Origin: Diacronema lutheri
Lineage: Eukaryota; Haptophyta; Pavlovophyceae; Pavlovales; Pavlovaceae
DNA length: 64,000 bases
Assembly: GCA_019448385.1 (NCBI GenBank)
Contig: JAGTXO010000056.1
Coordinates: 124,001 to 188,000 of the forward strand
Reading direction: 5' to 3'
The position numbers and the translations under genes were made by a program. Positions within the stretch are counted from its first letter, which is position 1; every line of letters begins with the position of its first letter. Below are positions 22,878 to 32,923 of the stretch, piece after piece. The notes beneath the pieces were generated by a model. The model was not told the DNA's origin. It searched no databases and saw nothing but the letters and a program-made list of their open reading frames with translations.

Positions 22878-23418
22878 CTAATCGAAGAGGCCAAAGCCCA
22901 TGTCGGCCTCCTCCTCCTCCTCGGGTTCCTCCTTCTTCTTCTCGGGCGCCGCCGCGGCCGCAACATCGCCACCGCCAGCCGCCGCCGCGGCCGCAACCGG
23001 CGCAGCGACCGCAGCAGGCGCTGCGCGCGACGGGCAGCACGGCATGTGCGCGGAGAGCGCGGCGCGCAGCGGGCACGCGGCGCGGCGTGGGGACGTGCAT
23101 CGTGAGCACAGCAGCGCGACGACGCGCGCGCACCCGCTGCACCGGCCGAGCAGCCGGGTTGGCGCGCACGCGTCACGCCTGCGCGCGAGTGGGCGCACAC
23201 GCGCGTGCACGCGCACCAGAGCCGATGCTGGAGATCATGGCTCCCAGGTCCTTGCCCTGGCAGAGCTTTGCAAAGAGGCCTGGCCAGTACGGCTCGACCG
23301 TCACGCCCGCAGCCGCGAGCATCGCCGAGATCTTCTCGGCGGTGATCTCGACGCCGTCGTCATGCAGCGCCAGGGCAGCGTACACGCACGCGAGCTCGCT
23401 CGAATTGCCACCGGACAT
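22878..23418 (-). CDS. RPLP1: 60S acidic ribosomal protein P1
   Basis: Two exons, 23418-23217 and 23020-22878, joined by a 196 bp GT-AG intron, give 114 residues. Exon 1 carries SSELACVYAALALHDDGVEIT and VEPYWPGLFAKLCQGKDLG, which is P1 rather than P2. Exon 2 is the Ala-rich hinge, a KKKEEPEEEEE stretch and the universal MGFGLFD end, which binds elongation factors. It is part of the ribosomal stalk. Confidence 0.95.
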
Positions 23419-23675
23419 GATGACTGCGCGGAGGGCAGGGTGGTGGGACGAGGCGCGCCGCGGCCAGCGGCTTAGCGCCGCGCCCACAGCGCGCGCCTCG
23501 CCGCGAACCCTCCGGAGGACGCTGGCCGTGGGGAAGGCCACACGCAGCGGACATACCTGCTTTGGGAGGACCCAACACGTACCCCGGGCGAGTCCGGGCC
23601 ATCCGGACACGGGACGGGCGATGGGAGCCGGAGGTTCTCGCGCTCGTTTGACGTGACGGCACCGAGCGAGTCGGC

Positions 23676-24356
23676 ATGGTGCAAAACTGCCCGTACCAGG
23701 AGCTCGGGCTCAAGCCGGGCGCAAGCGACGCGCAAGTCAAGGACGCGTACCGCGCGTCGGCGCGCAAGTGGCACCCTGACACGTACCGTGGCCCCGATAG
23801 TGGCAAGGCGCAGGCGCAGGCCAACTTTCGGCGCGCGACTGAGGCCTACTCGTCGCTGATCGATGCGCACGCGGGCCTTGGGACCGGCGGCGCTAGCGCG
23901 GGCGCGGCAAGCGGCACGACGCGCGATCAGAACGGGCAGTCCACGTGGCGCCGGCAGTACGCGCGCCCCAAGGCGAGCCGGGGCGCGGAGGATGCGGCCA
24001 ACTACTGGGAGGCTCGCGCACGCGCCGCTCGGCCGGCCTCATACGGCCACGAGTCGGAGTTTCACGTGCCGCCTGGTGGACGCGGCGCGCGCGGGCGCCT
24101 GCTGCTCGGCCCCCTCGCGTTTGCGCTCGGCCTCGGCGTGTGCGCCTACACTGCCATGCGGACTGAGCCCGAGCCGGCTCCGCGCGGCAGCAGTGCGGCG
24201 GGCCTTCCTAACGAGGCACGCACCGTCGACGCGGTATACAACACGAAGCGACGGCGTTGGGAGCAGCCGCATCCGTCCATGTACAACGACCCGCTCGTCG
24301 CGAGCATGATCCGGCAGCAGCCCGCCGCGAGCGTGCACCAGCCGCCGCGCCGGTGA
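23676..24356 (+). CDS. Membrane-anchored J-domain protein
   Basis: One exon, 226 residues. The J domain is at the N-terminus (residues about 5-65): CPYQELGLKPGASDAQVKDAYR, then the intact HPD in KWHPDTY. A hydrophobic segment near residue 145-165 (LLLGPLAFALGLGVCAYTAM) is a probable single membrane span. The tail is short and polar. It should recruit an Hsp70 to a membrane; which membrane is not visible. It diverges from ribosomal P1 across 257 bp. Confidence 0.8.
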   Translation: MVQNCPYQELGLKPGASDAQVKDAYRASARKWHPDTYRGPDSGKAQAQANFRRATEAYSSLIDAHAGLGTGGASAGAASGTTRDQNGQSTWRRQYARPKASRGAEDAANYWEARARAARPASYGHESEFHVPPGGRGARGRLLLGPLAFALGLGVCAYTAMRTEPEPAPRGSSAAGLPNEARTVDAVYNTKRRRWEQPHPSMYNDPLVASMIRQQPAASVHQPPRR

Positions 24357-24535
24357 GGCGCTCCTCCGCGACGGAGTCGAGGGAGGCTTTGCAAGAGGCT
24401 CGCTGATCAGCACCCGGCGATCGTTACAAACGCCGTGCTTGCCAAAACGCTCTGACCTTCCGTCCGGATGTGCCGTTGTGGGCGACTGGGTGTCTGCCGT
24501 GCGGGCCGAGACCGTGACTGGGAGCTGGAGCGGCG

Positions 24536-27500
24536 ATGGCGGCGGCGATCATGGTGTTCGTCCTCGCAGGCCCAGGACGGGCGCGCGCACGGCCTGCGTC
24601 GCGACTCGTCGCGTGCGCGGCGCGCGCGCCTGTCCTGGGTCTTGGCGAGGAGCTCGCGGCGCTCAAGGCGCGCGGCGAATGGGCGCGATGCGATCGCCTC
24701 GTCTGCACCGCGCTCGACGGCGAGGGCGACCGGCGGCCGAGCACGTACGAGTGCAATCTGGCGCTCGGCGCGCTCGCCGTGGCGGGGCAGAGTGGCCGTG
24801 CCGCCGACGTTGCGCGCCGGATGGCCAAAGCCGGCGTGCAGCTGAACGAGGCCACGTTTGGCGCGCTGATCCGCGCGTGCGAGCTCGCCGCCGACGCGGT
24901 TGGCGCGCGCGGGCACGCGGCTGCGATGCGGCGGGCGGGCCTCGCGCTCAACCGGGCGGCGGCGACATGCGCGGTGCGCGCGAGCGTTGCGGCCGGCAAT
25001 GTGGACGCCGCGCTCGAGCTTCTCGACGCGTACGCGAGCGACGCTGCCGCGCAGCCGGCCGGCGCGCGACGCGCGCCGCAGGCGCACGGCCCGAGCGCCC
25101 GGGACGCCGGGGCGGGAGCCGATGGCTGGGTCGAGCGCGGCGATGCGCGCGGCAGGTCCCGCGCCGCGCCAGACAGCGGCCGCGTCACCATAGACCCACA
25201 GCCTTGGAACGCGGCGCTCGGCGCGTGCATGGCATCAGCAGCCGTCGACGCGCTCCTCGAGCACATGCTCTCGGTCGGCGCGACAGCGGATGAGTGAGCG
25301 CGCGCCGCGCACGCGGCGCGCGTCGCGCGCGTGCGGCGCGTGCGCGCTGACGCACGCTTCGCCTCACGCCTCGCCGCCGCTCCCTCGCGCGCCCCTCGGT
25401 GCGCGCGCGCCGCGGCTTTCCCTTGTGCGCTTCTTTTTGAAACAACCCCCCCCCCCCTTCTTTGCCCAGGTACACGCGCACGGCCGCGATCACCGCGTAC
25501 GGCCGCGCGGGCGACGAAGCGGCGGCGCTCGCACACCTGAAGCGCGCGGGCGCGGCTGCGCGCGCGCCGAGCTGGAACGCCGCGATCGCGGCGGTGCTGC
25601 ACGCGCAGTCCGCCGTGCGCTCACGCGCGGCAGACGAGGCGGCCGGTGTGACGGCGCCCGTCGAGCTCGGCGCGCGTGCGACGGACGGCTCGGACGCGCG
25701 TACGAGCGACGACGCCGAGTCGGCGGAACGCGGCGCGGCGGCGCGTGCGCTCGGCCTGTGGGACGAGATGGGCGTCCGCGCCGTCCGTTACGACTCGACC
25801 AGCTGCAGCCTTGCGATCCGCGCGCTCGGCGTGCTCGGCAGCTGGCGTGGCGCCGTCTACCTGCTCGCCCTCATGCGGCCGCGCGGCAGCGACGGCTTTG
25901 ACGTTTCCGCCGCGCCACAGGCGCTCGCCCTCCCATCTGCGTGCGCGCTGCTCACGCGCGCGCAGCTCCCGCCCGATCTCGAGGCGCTCGCGCAGGAGAA
26001 GGCGCTCTCGCGCGCGGCGCGACCGGACGCAGACCCCCCGGAGCGAACGGCGCCCGCGCGTCGAGCGGCGCAGCTCGCGCCGCGCGCGACCGCCGCGTGC
26101 TACGTCGCGGCGATCGTCGCGTGCGGCCGGTCGGGCGAGAGCGGCGTCGCCGCCGCCGTGCTCGACATGCAGCGCGCCGACGCGGCCAGCAGCGGCACCG
26201 CGGCCGGCGCGCCCGCACAGCCGCCCGGCGGCGTCGGGACGCCCGTGCCACGCGGCGCGCGCGAGCGCGCGCTGCCGCTTGCGCCGCCGGGCGTCGAGGC
26301 GTACGGCGCGGCGATCGGCGCAGCGGCGGTGGCGGCGGACTGGTCCCGCGCGCTCGCGCTCCTTTATCGCATGCGCACCGCGGGCGTGCAGCCCAACTCT
26401 CAGGTCTTCACGTCTGCCATTCGAGCGTGCGCGCGGGCGGGCGAATGGAGGACGGCCGTGCGGCTTATTGACGAGGCGCGCGAGTGTGGCGCGCTGGCGG
26501 GCGCGAGCGATGGCGGAGAGGCCGCCAAGCCATGGGGTGCGCGCCGCACGCCGGGCGCGCCCGAGCGCGCGCCGGCCACACCGGCGCCGCCGGCGCGTGC
26601 GCGCGCGCGCGCGGCGCGCGCGTCGGCGCCGACGGGTGCAACGATCACGTACAACGCGGCGCTCGCGGCGTGCGAGCGCGCGGCGGAGTGGGAGGCGGCG
26701 CTGCAGCTGCTCCTGCGCATGGGCGGCGACGGCGTGCCGCGCGACACTGACACGTACGCGCTCGCCATCTCGGCGTGCGCGCGCTCGGGCGGGCGCGGCG
26801 CATTGGCGCGCGCGTCGGAGCTCTACTCGCGGATGCGCGCGCGCGAGGGCCTCGCGCCGAGCCTCGGCGCGACGAACGCGCTGATCGGCGCGCAGGCGCG
26901 CGGCGGCACGGCCGACGCGCGCGCGTGCGCGCTGCGCACCTTCTGCGCACTCGCGCGCGACTCGAAGAGCTCCGCCCGCGCTCCACCGGACAGCGTCACA
27001 TACAACCAGGTGCTCGATGCGCTGTGGCGGGGGCAGCACGATGCGGCAGTGCAGCTCGACGTCGCGCTGCTCTCGCCGAGCGCGACGCGCCCGCGCGACG
27101 GCGCGCTCGAAGCGACGCGCGCGCCACCCGGCGGCGGTGATAGGCCGCGCCGAGCAGCGGAGGCGGAGGCGCGCGGCGCCGAGCCGAGCGAAGGCGCGAC
27201 GCACGTCGAGCTGCCCCCGCTCGACGCGCTTGACGAGCTCTTCGCCGCGGCGCTGCGCGCGCGCGTCTATACCGAGCGCGTCATCTTCCCGCGAGCAACT
27301 GTGCCGCTTCCGTCGAGTGCTGAGCGCGCCACGTCGCTGCACGCCGTCGACGACGCCGACGCCGACGACGCGCTGCCCGTGATCGACTGCCACGCGCTCT
27401 CGCCGGGCGCAGCCGTCGCCGCGGTCCGGCACTGGCGCGGCTGGCTGGCGCGGGAGGGGGAAGGCGCGCTGCTCGACCGGACCGGAGCTGAGCCCGTAAC

Positions 27501-27825
27501 GGTCGCCATCGTCACCGGCTGGGGTCGCCGTGCGCGCGTCGCGCAGCGCAGCGGGGAGGCGGCGTCCGAGCGCGGGCTTGTGCGGCGCGCGGTGCTGCAC
27601 GAGCTGCGCGCGAGCGGCGCGCCTCTGTTCGACGCGGGTACGGATGCGAGCGTCCCGGCCGCGTTGATTGCTGACGGCGCTGTGTACGGGCCGGCAAATG
27701 CGGACGCACGTAACCCGGGCCGTGTGCTCCTGCGCACGGCGCAGCTGCTCGCGTGGGCGCGCGAGCCAATGGCGCGCGCGAAACTTGGCACGGCGGGCCT
27801 CTTTGATTTTGACGCTCACGACTGA
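24536..27825 (+). CDS. PPR-SMR organellar RNA-binding protein
   Basis: Two exons, 24536-25293 and 25470-27825, with a 176 bp GT-AG intron (donor GTGAGC, acceptor after a C-rich tract), give 1037 residues. About ten degenerate pentatricopeptide repeats are seen, for example TYECNLALGALAVAG, PSWNAAIAAV, VEAYGAAIGAAAVAADWSRA and ITYNAALAACERAAEWEAAL. The C-terminal 150 residues form an SMR domain: DCHALSPGAAVAAVRHW and IVTGWGRRAR. PPR-SMR proteins act in chloroplast or mitochondrial RNA processing and translation. The presequence is Ala/Arg-rich. Long Ala/Arg inserts between repeats are a product of the base composition. Confidence 0.87.
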
Positions 27826-27898
27826 GCCAGCATGCGTGACTGCCGTCACGCGTCACGTGTCACGCTCGGAAGTTGGACGTTCTCTCACGTCGCCGACG

Positions 27899-28861
27899 AT
27901 GGCGTTGGTCGACGTCGAAGAGCTGCACGAGGCCGCGTGCGCCGCGGGGCGGCGTGGATATTGCGACCCTCGAACAGGACTCACTGTCTTCACGCGCGTT
28001 GCCCACCTCCAGCGTGGCCGCTGCTGCGGCAACGGCTGCCGCCATTGTCCGTACGGCCACGTGCTCGTCACAGACGCGTCGAAGCGGACCAACGCAATCG
28101 ACGCGCCGCGGCTCCTGCGCGCGAGCCCGCCGAGCGCGCTCGAGGAGTCGGACGTGCTCTTCTTCTCCGGTGGCAAGGACTCGTACCTCGCCCTCCGCCG
28201 CCACCAGCGCGTCCTCGCCACGCTCGACGGCGGCGCGCCTCGCGGCCTCGTGCTCGTGACGACATTCAGCGGCACCGACGGGATCGTCGGCCACCAGCAG
28301 GTGCCGGTCCGCTGGATCGCGGCACAGGCGCGGGCGATGCGCATCGATCTGCTCGTCGTGCCGCTCGACGGGCGCAGCGATTACCCCGCCGCCGTCGCGC
28401 ACGCGCTCCAGGTGCTCGCGGCGGAGCACGGCGTCCACGCGCGGCGCGTCGTCTTTGGCGACCTGCACGTCGAGTCGATCCGGGCGTGGCGCGAGGCGCA
28501 CGTGCTTCCCGCCGTGACCGCCGTCGGTGTCGTCGAGTTCGTCTACCCCGTCTGGCTCGCGCCGTACGAGCAGCTCGAGAGGGAGCTCGACGACGACGGC
28601 GCGGAGGTGTTCGTGTGCGCGCAGGGCGACAACCTGCCAGACGGCGCCAGGCGCGTCGTCAAGCCGGGCGCAGTGTACGACGGCGCGCTGCGCGCGGCCA
28701 TCCGCGCCGGCTGGTCTGAGACCCAGCTCGACGTGTTCGGCGAGCGCGGCGAATTCCACTCCGTGGTTTTGCCCGCCGGCATTGACGCGGCGGTGCGTTC
28801 CGAAGTGCTCGCAGCGCTCGCAGACGCGGCGCGAGACGGGTTGCCGTGCGTCTTCGGGTAG
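27899..28861 (+). CDS. DUF5522 domain plus PP-loop ATPase (DPH6-like)
   Basis: One exon, 320 residues; the ATG lies 73 bp after the PPR gene stop on the same strand. Residues about 15-60 are a cysteine-rich DUF5522 unit (YCDPRTGLTVFT, then HLQRGRCCGNGCRHCPYG). From about residue 85 comes an adenine-nucleotide alpha-hydrolase fold with the PP-loop FFSGGKDSYLALRR, then VVFGDLHVESIRAWRE and RVVKPGAVYDG. This resembles diphthine-ammonia ligase and related ATP-pyrophosphatases. The exact substrate is not settled. Diphthamide amidation is possible, but the fused Cys-rich domain suggests another target. Confidence 0.75.
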   Translation: MALVDVEELHEAACAAGRRGYCDPRTGLTVFTRVAHLQRGRCCGNGCRHCPYGHVLVTDASKRTNAIDAPRLLRASPPSALEESDVLFFSGGKDSYLALRRHQRVLATLDGGAPRGLVLVTTFSGTDGIVGHQQVPVRWIAAQARAMRIDLLVVPLDGRSDYPAAVAHALQVLAAEHGVHARRVVFGDLHVESIRAWREAHVLPAVTAVGVVEFVYPVWLAPYEQLERELDDDGAEVFVCAQGDNLPDGARRVVKPGAVYDGALRAAIRAGWSETQLDVFGERGEFHSVVLPAGIDAAVRSEVLAALADAARDGLPCVFG

Positions 28862-28968
28862 ATTTGCTTGATTTTCACGACCCGGGGCGTGTCATACTAT
28901 TCCGGCCAGCTCGAGACGGGTTGCACGACCCGGGGCGTACTTAATTGGGGGGGTTGGGGGGCCCGAAG
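28862..28968. repeat. Convergent 3' region with short direct repeats
   Basis: The 15-mer CACGACCCGGGGCGT occurs at 28876-28890 and again at 28924-28938. GAGACGGGTTGC occurs just before the upstream gene's stop and again near 28913. A G-rich run (seven G, TT, six G) lies near 28945-28961. The repeats sit between two convergent genes. Confidence 0.6.
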
Positions 28969-30567
28969 CTAGGCGAGCGTGAATGACACGCTGTCGAGTG
29001 GCAAGGACAGGGCGGCCGTCGCCGGGCCGGCGGACGCGCTCGCGCCGAGCGCGCGTGCGAGCGTCTCGCGCAGCCGCTCGGGCTGCTGCGCCTGCAGGCA
29101 GCGGACGCCCTCGAGTGCGCGCGCCCAGCTGCCGCTGCCCGCACCGGCGCGCCGGACACCACCGGCCTTGTACGCGGTCCAGCACGCCGAGCCGCGCTCG
29201 GCAGCGGCGTGCATCGAGCGCGTGCGGATCTGCACCTCGAGCGGCCGGCCGCATGGCAGTCGGACGGTCATGTGCAGCGACTGGTAGCCGTTGGCCTTTG
29301 GGTGGGCCACGTAGTCCTTCCGCCTGTGCACCTCCTCTCCCCAGAGCAACGCGACGATCGTGCCGACCGCGGCGCAGTCCTGCGCGTCGTCGATGACGAT
29401 GCGCGCGGCGAGCAGGTCGCCAACCGCCTTGCCGCGAAGCACCGCCTTGTCGAAGACGGACGCCCTCGACTTTGCGCGAGCCGCGACAGTGAACGCCCCG
29501 GCGGGCAGGCGCGCGGCGAGCGCGGCGCCGAGCTGCGCCTGCGCCTCGGCGATGGCCTGCGCGCTGACCGAGAGGTTGTCGCGGTGCCAGGCGCGCACGC
29601 ACTGGAACGCGTCGGGCAGGAGCAGCGCGCAGCTCGCCTCGGAAATCGCGCAGATCAGAGGCGTGCAGCCGAGAGCGCGCGCAACCGGCTCGAGCGTAAA
29701 CGCGAGGCGACGCGCGTGCCGGCTGAGCGCGAGGCGCTGCGCGCGGCTGCGCCCGCCCGCCCACGAAACCGGTGGCACTGTCGCTGGCACGGGCGCGCAC
29801 GCCGCCGCCGCCGCAGCCGCCGGCAATGGCGTGGAGCGCGCGCGCGCGCGCGCGGCGGCGAGCGGCGCGGCCGAGCGGGAGGCAGCGTGGACGGCACGGC
29901 GCGCGCAGGTGGCTGGCGCGAGCCGGCCGACGAGCTCGCTCTGCAGCTCGTGCAGCACGAGCAGCGAGCGCCTCGCGTGCGCCACCGCTCGCGCGGCGGG
30001 CAGCGCGAGCGACGCCGCGTGAACGCCGCCCATCGGCTCCTCCGGTACCAGTCGCCGACGCGCCACGACGGCGTGCGCGTGGCCGAACGCCGACGCGGGC
30101 GCGAGGGCGGGGCGCGCGTGCGAAATCGCCGTAGCGCTCATCGCCGCTGCCGTCGTGAGCAGCGCCAGCCAGACGAGCGCGACGATCAGGCGCAGGTCCG
30201 CCGTGACAGTCAGCCGCGCGCGGTGATCTGAGCAGCGCCGCTCGAACACGAGTGAGAGCTCTCGGCGGGGCGAGATCGGGGTCTTGGGCTCGGCGGGACG
30301 GTCGTGAATCTCGGCGTGCAGCGAGACGGGCGCAAGCCGGAGGAGCGCCGCGCGCAGCGGCGACGGTTGTTCGGGCGATGTGCGCGAGCGCGCGGCGCAC
30401 TCATCGCCGTCGCCGGGCGCGTCCGGCTCGAGCGCAAGGCGCTCGGTGTGGATGCGCAGGAGCGGTGCGCGCGCGGACGGAAGATGGCTGCACTCCGATT
30501 GCACGCGGCGCAGCCCTGGCCCGTGTATGTAGGCGTGCAGGTCGGGCACGCTTGCCGCGCTCTCCAT
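28969..30567 (-). CDS. RelA/SpoT-homologue (p)ppGpp synthetase
   Basis: One exon, 532 residues, ATG at 30567. The C-terminal half is a RelA/SpoT synthetase domain: AKSRASVFDKAV (substrate-binding basic stretch), DLLAARIVIDD, KDYVAHPKANGYQSLHMTV and the catalytic LEVQIRT followed by MHAAAERGSACWTAYK. No HD hydrolase motif is visible in the N-terminal half, so it looks synthetase-only. A hydrophobic segment near residues 127-142 (LIVALVWLALLTTAAAM) could be a membrane anchor or part of plastid targeting. Eukaryotic RSH enzymes act in plastids and tune transcription and metabolism. No regulatory TGS or ACT domain is seen. Confidence 0.87.
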   Translation of the reverse strand: MESAASVPDLHAYIHGPGLRRVQSECSHLPSARAPLLRIHTERLALEPDAPGDGDECAARSRTSPEQPSPLRAALLRLAPVSLHAEIHDRPAEPKTPISPRRELSLVFERRCSDHRARLTVTADLRLIVALVWLALLTTAAAMSATAISHARPALAPASAFGHAHAVVARRRLVPEEPMGGVHAASLALPAARAVAHARRSLLVLHELQSELVGRLAPATCARRAVHAASRSAAPLAAARARARSTPLPAAAAAAACAPVPATVPPVSWAGGRSRAQRLALSRHARRLAFTLEPVARALGCTPLICAISEASCALLLPDAFQCVRAWHRDNLSVSAQAIAEAQAQLGAALAARLPAGAFTVAARAKSRASVFDKAVLRGKAVGDLLAARIVIDDAQDCAAVGTIVALLWGEEVHRRKDYVAHPKANGYQSLHMTVRLPCGRPLEVQIRTRSMHAAAERGSACWTAYKAGGVRRAGAGSGSWARALEGVRCLQAQQPERLRETLARALGASASAGPATAALSLPLDSVSFTLA

Positions 30568-30840
30568 CCGAGCTCGCTGCCGGCCGTGGCCTGGAAGGGC
30601 GCCGATTATTACAGGCGAAAGTCAACGGGTGGCTTGGATTCCAGCGCGGGAAGTTGAGGCGCTCAGGACGAAACACGGCGTGGTCGGGCCGGTCACTCGC
30701 TTTCGAACGCGGAGCGCGCGTCAACCTGCCTGCGAGCCCCACGGCGGCGGTGCGAACGCCACGGGGTAACCGCGCTGCTCTGCACGAGCCCCCCGCCGAG
30801 GGCCTGTGCACGCCTCAATCGCGAGGCCGCCGCGGAGCTG

Positions 30841-31860
30841 TCACCTCGCCGCCGCGCTTGCCCGCGCGGTCACGACGAGCGCGGGCCCCGCCTCGGCGAT
30901 CGTCAAAGCCCGCAGCGGCCCGTCGCCGCGCGCAGCCGCACACACCAACGGCGCACTGGTCGCCACGCCGCACTCATCCGCCGCGCACCCTTCCGCGTCG
31001 CGCCGCGCGGCCGCCCGCGCGGCTCTGCGGCGCGCCACGTGCTCAAATTCGTCGCGGAAGGCGCGATAGAGGTAGAGCGTGGCGCGCGCGTCCTCAGCCG
31101 CGTCGTGCTGCCCCGTCTGGATCTTGAGGCCGAGGTATTCCGCGGCGAGATGCTTGAGCTTGCGCGGCCGGCTGCCGTTCTTCAGCCGACGCAGATCGTG
31201 CGCGGTGTCGCGCGTGAGGTGCGCTGGGTGGTTGATGCCAAGGACGATGAAATCGTTGTGCACGCTGTGCCCGACGCAGATCCGCCCGTCGAGAAGTGCC
31301 ATCACCTCGCTCCGCACCGCGCCGAACGGGCGCGCGTCATCTCCCTCGAGCATCTCGCGCGTCACGCCCGAGAAGCGCGTGCGGTAGTCGATGACGGGCT
31401 CGCGCGGGCGGACGAGGGTGCTGAGGAGCACAACGCCGTCATAGTTCACCACGCACACACACGCGAGGCTCGAGAACAGCCCGCGGCTGCCGACGCCGAC
31501 CATTTCGCAGTCGAGCGCGACGACGTCGGTCAGTGACGCGTCGGCAGAAAGCGGCGCGGGGACGCGCAGCGGGCCGGTGGGACGCACGTGTCGCGGTGGA
31601 CGCGGCCCGCTGGCGGGCGCACTGGCCATCGCCCCGCTCGTGCACGCCGTGCCGCGCGACTCGTCCGGCGCGGGCGCCACGCGGCGCTCGCGCAACCTGC
31701 GCGCGCACGCCTGCAGCCAACTCAAGCGCTCGCGCACGGCGCGCGTGCCGAGCAGGCGCCGCGTGAGCCGGAGGAGCACGAGACAGCACGCCGCGCCGTG
31801 CGCGAGCAGCACCGCGGCGAGGGCGGCCAAGCCGATCCACTCTGACGAGCCGGCCACCAT
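30841..31860 (-). CDS. REXO4: REXO4-like DEDDh 3'-5' exonuclease
   Basis: One exon, 339 residues from the ATG at 31860. The N-terminus has a strong hydrophobic helix ([22 protein letters not shown]), unusual for REX4, so it may be membrane-anchored. A later Met is possible. The nuclease domain holds all DEDDh residues: [19 protein letters not shown], and H and D in [17 protein letters not shown]. Family members trim rRNA precursors in the nucleolus. The ATG is 23 bp from the divergent SDR gene. Confidence 0.85.
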   Translation of the reverse strand: MVAGSSEWIGLAALAAVLLAHGAACCLVLLRLTRRLLGTRAVRERLSWLQACARRLRERRVAPAPDESRGTACTSGAMASAPASGPRPPRHVRPTGPLRVPAPLSADASLTDVVALDCEMVGVGSRGLFSSLACVCVVNYDGVVLLSTLVRPREPVIDYRTRFSGVTREMLEGDDARPFGAVRSEVMALLDGRICVGHSVHNDFIVLGINHPAHLTRDTAHDLRRLKNGSRPRKLKHLAAEYLGLKIQTGQHDAAEDARATLYLYRAFRDEFEHVARRRAARAAARRDAEGCAADECGVATSAPLVCAAARGDGPLRALTIAEAGPALVVTARASAAAR

Positions 31861-31883
31861 CGCCTGGGCCCGCGAGAGCAACA

Positions 31884-32768
31884 ATGGCGGAGAGCGAGGA
31901 CGCCACGACGCGTTGGCGCCGAGGCCACCACTGGAGGCTCGAGGGTAAGCGCGTGGTGGTGACGGGCTCGACCAAGGGCATCGGGCTGCACGTCGCGCGC
32001 GAGGCGCTCAACCTCGGCGCGCACGTGCTGCTCGTCTCGCGCTCGGACGCCGACCTCGCGAGCACGCGCGATTCGCTGCGCGCCGAGCTCGGCGTGCCGG
32101 ACGCCGCGGTGGCGCACCACGCGTGCGACGTCGGCACGGACGAGGGGCGCGGCACGCTCGTTGCCGCGGCCACGGCCCTCTGGGGCGGCTCGTGCGACGC
32201 GCTCGTCAACAACGTCGGCACCAACGTGCGCAAGCCGATTGGCGCGGTGACGGCCGTCGAGTACGAGACCATGTTCGAAACCAACTGCTCGAGCTGCTTC
32301 TTCCTGTGCCAGGCGTTCCAGCCGCTGCTCGAGAAGGGGCGCGCCTCGTGCGTCGTCAACGTCTCGTCCGTCGCCGGCGTCACCTCGTCCGGCACCGGCG
32401 TGCCGTACGCGATGACCAAGGCGGCGATGGTCCAGCTCACGCGCAGCCTCGCGTGCGAGTGGGCGCCGCTGCGCATCCGCGTCAATTGCGTCGCGCCATG
32501 GATGACGATGACGCCACTGCTGCGCGAGGCCGTGGCCAAGCACCCCGCGCAGCTTGACGAGGTGTCCGTGCGCACGCCGCTCGGCCGCGTCGCCCAGCCG
32601 GAGGAGATCGCATGCACCGTCGCGTTCCTGATGATGGGCGCGTCCTCCTATGTCACGGGCCAGTGCCTCACGGTGGACGGCGGCCTGTCCGTCAATGGCT
32701 TTGCCGGCCCGTGCGCCCCGCCAGGCGCGCCTGGCGCGCGCGCGACCGTCGTGGCGCCGCTCGAGTGA
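31884..32768 (+). CDS. Short-chain dehydrogenase/reductase, tropinone-reductase-like
   Basis: One exon, 294 residues. The Rossmann motif TGSTKGIG is at about residue 33, NNVGTN follows, the catalytic Ser is in VNVSSVAG, and the YAMTK catalytic Tyr/Lys come next. The C-terminal part [16 protein letters not shown] and [15 protein letters not shown] is classical SDR. The overall pattern is closest to plant tropinone-reductase-like enzymes, whose substrates vary; NADP(H) use is likely. No targeting peptide is obvious. Confidence 0.85.
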   Translation: MAESEDATTRWRRGHHWRLEGKRVVVTGSTKGIGLHVAREALNLGAHVLLVSRSDADLASTRDSLRAELGVPDAAVAHHACDVGTDEGRGTLVAAATALWGGSCDALVNNVGTNVRKPIGAVTAVEYETMFETNCSSCFFLCQAFQPLLEKGRASCVVNVSSVAGVTSSGTGVPYAMTKAAMVQLTRSLACEWAPLRIRVNCVAPWMTMTPLLREAVAKHPAQLDEVSVRTPLGRVAQPEEIACTVAFLMMGASSYVTGQCLTVDGGLSVNGFAGPCAPPGAPGARATVVAPLE

Positions 32769-32923
32769 GCAGCGAATGCGTCGGCACAGTGCCAATGCGC
32801 CCGCACCAGCGCGCACGCGCTCGCGAATAGTTGGCGTCCTGCGGCAAGAGTACAACGGGCCCGACCAGCGGCTGCAAGTCACACATGTCACACGTCGCGA
32901 GGCCTTGGCCACTTTGGCAAATG

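Noticed and set aside
25421-25469. Poly-C run before the PPR exon 2 as a special element
   Set aside because: It is the polypyrimidine tract of an ordinary acceptor; similar runs precede other exons here.
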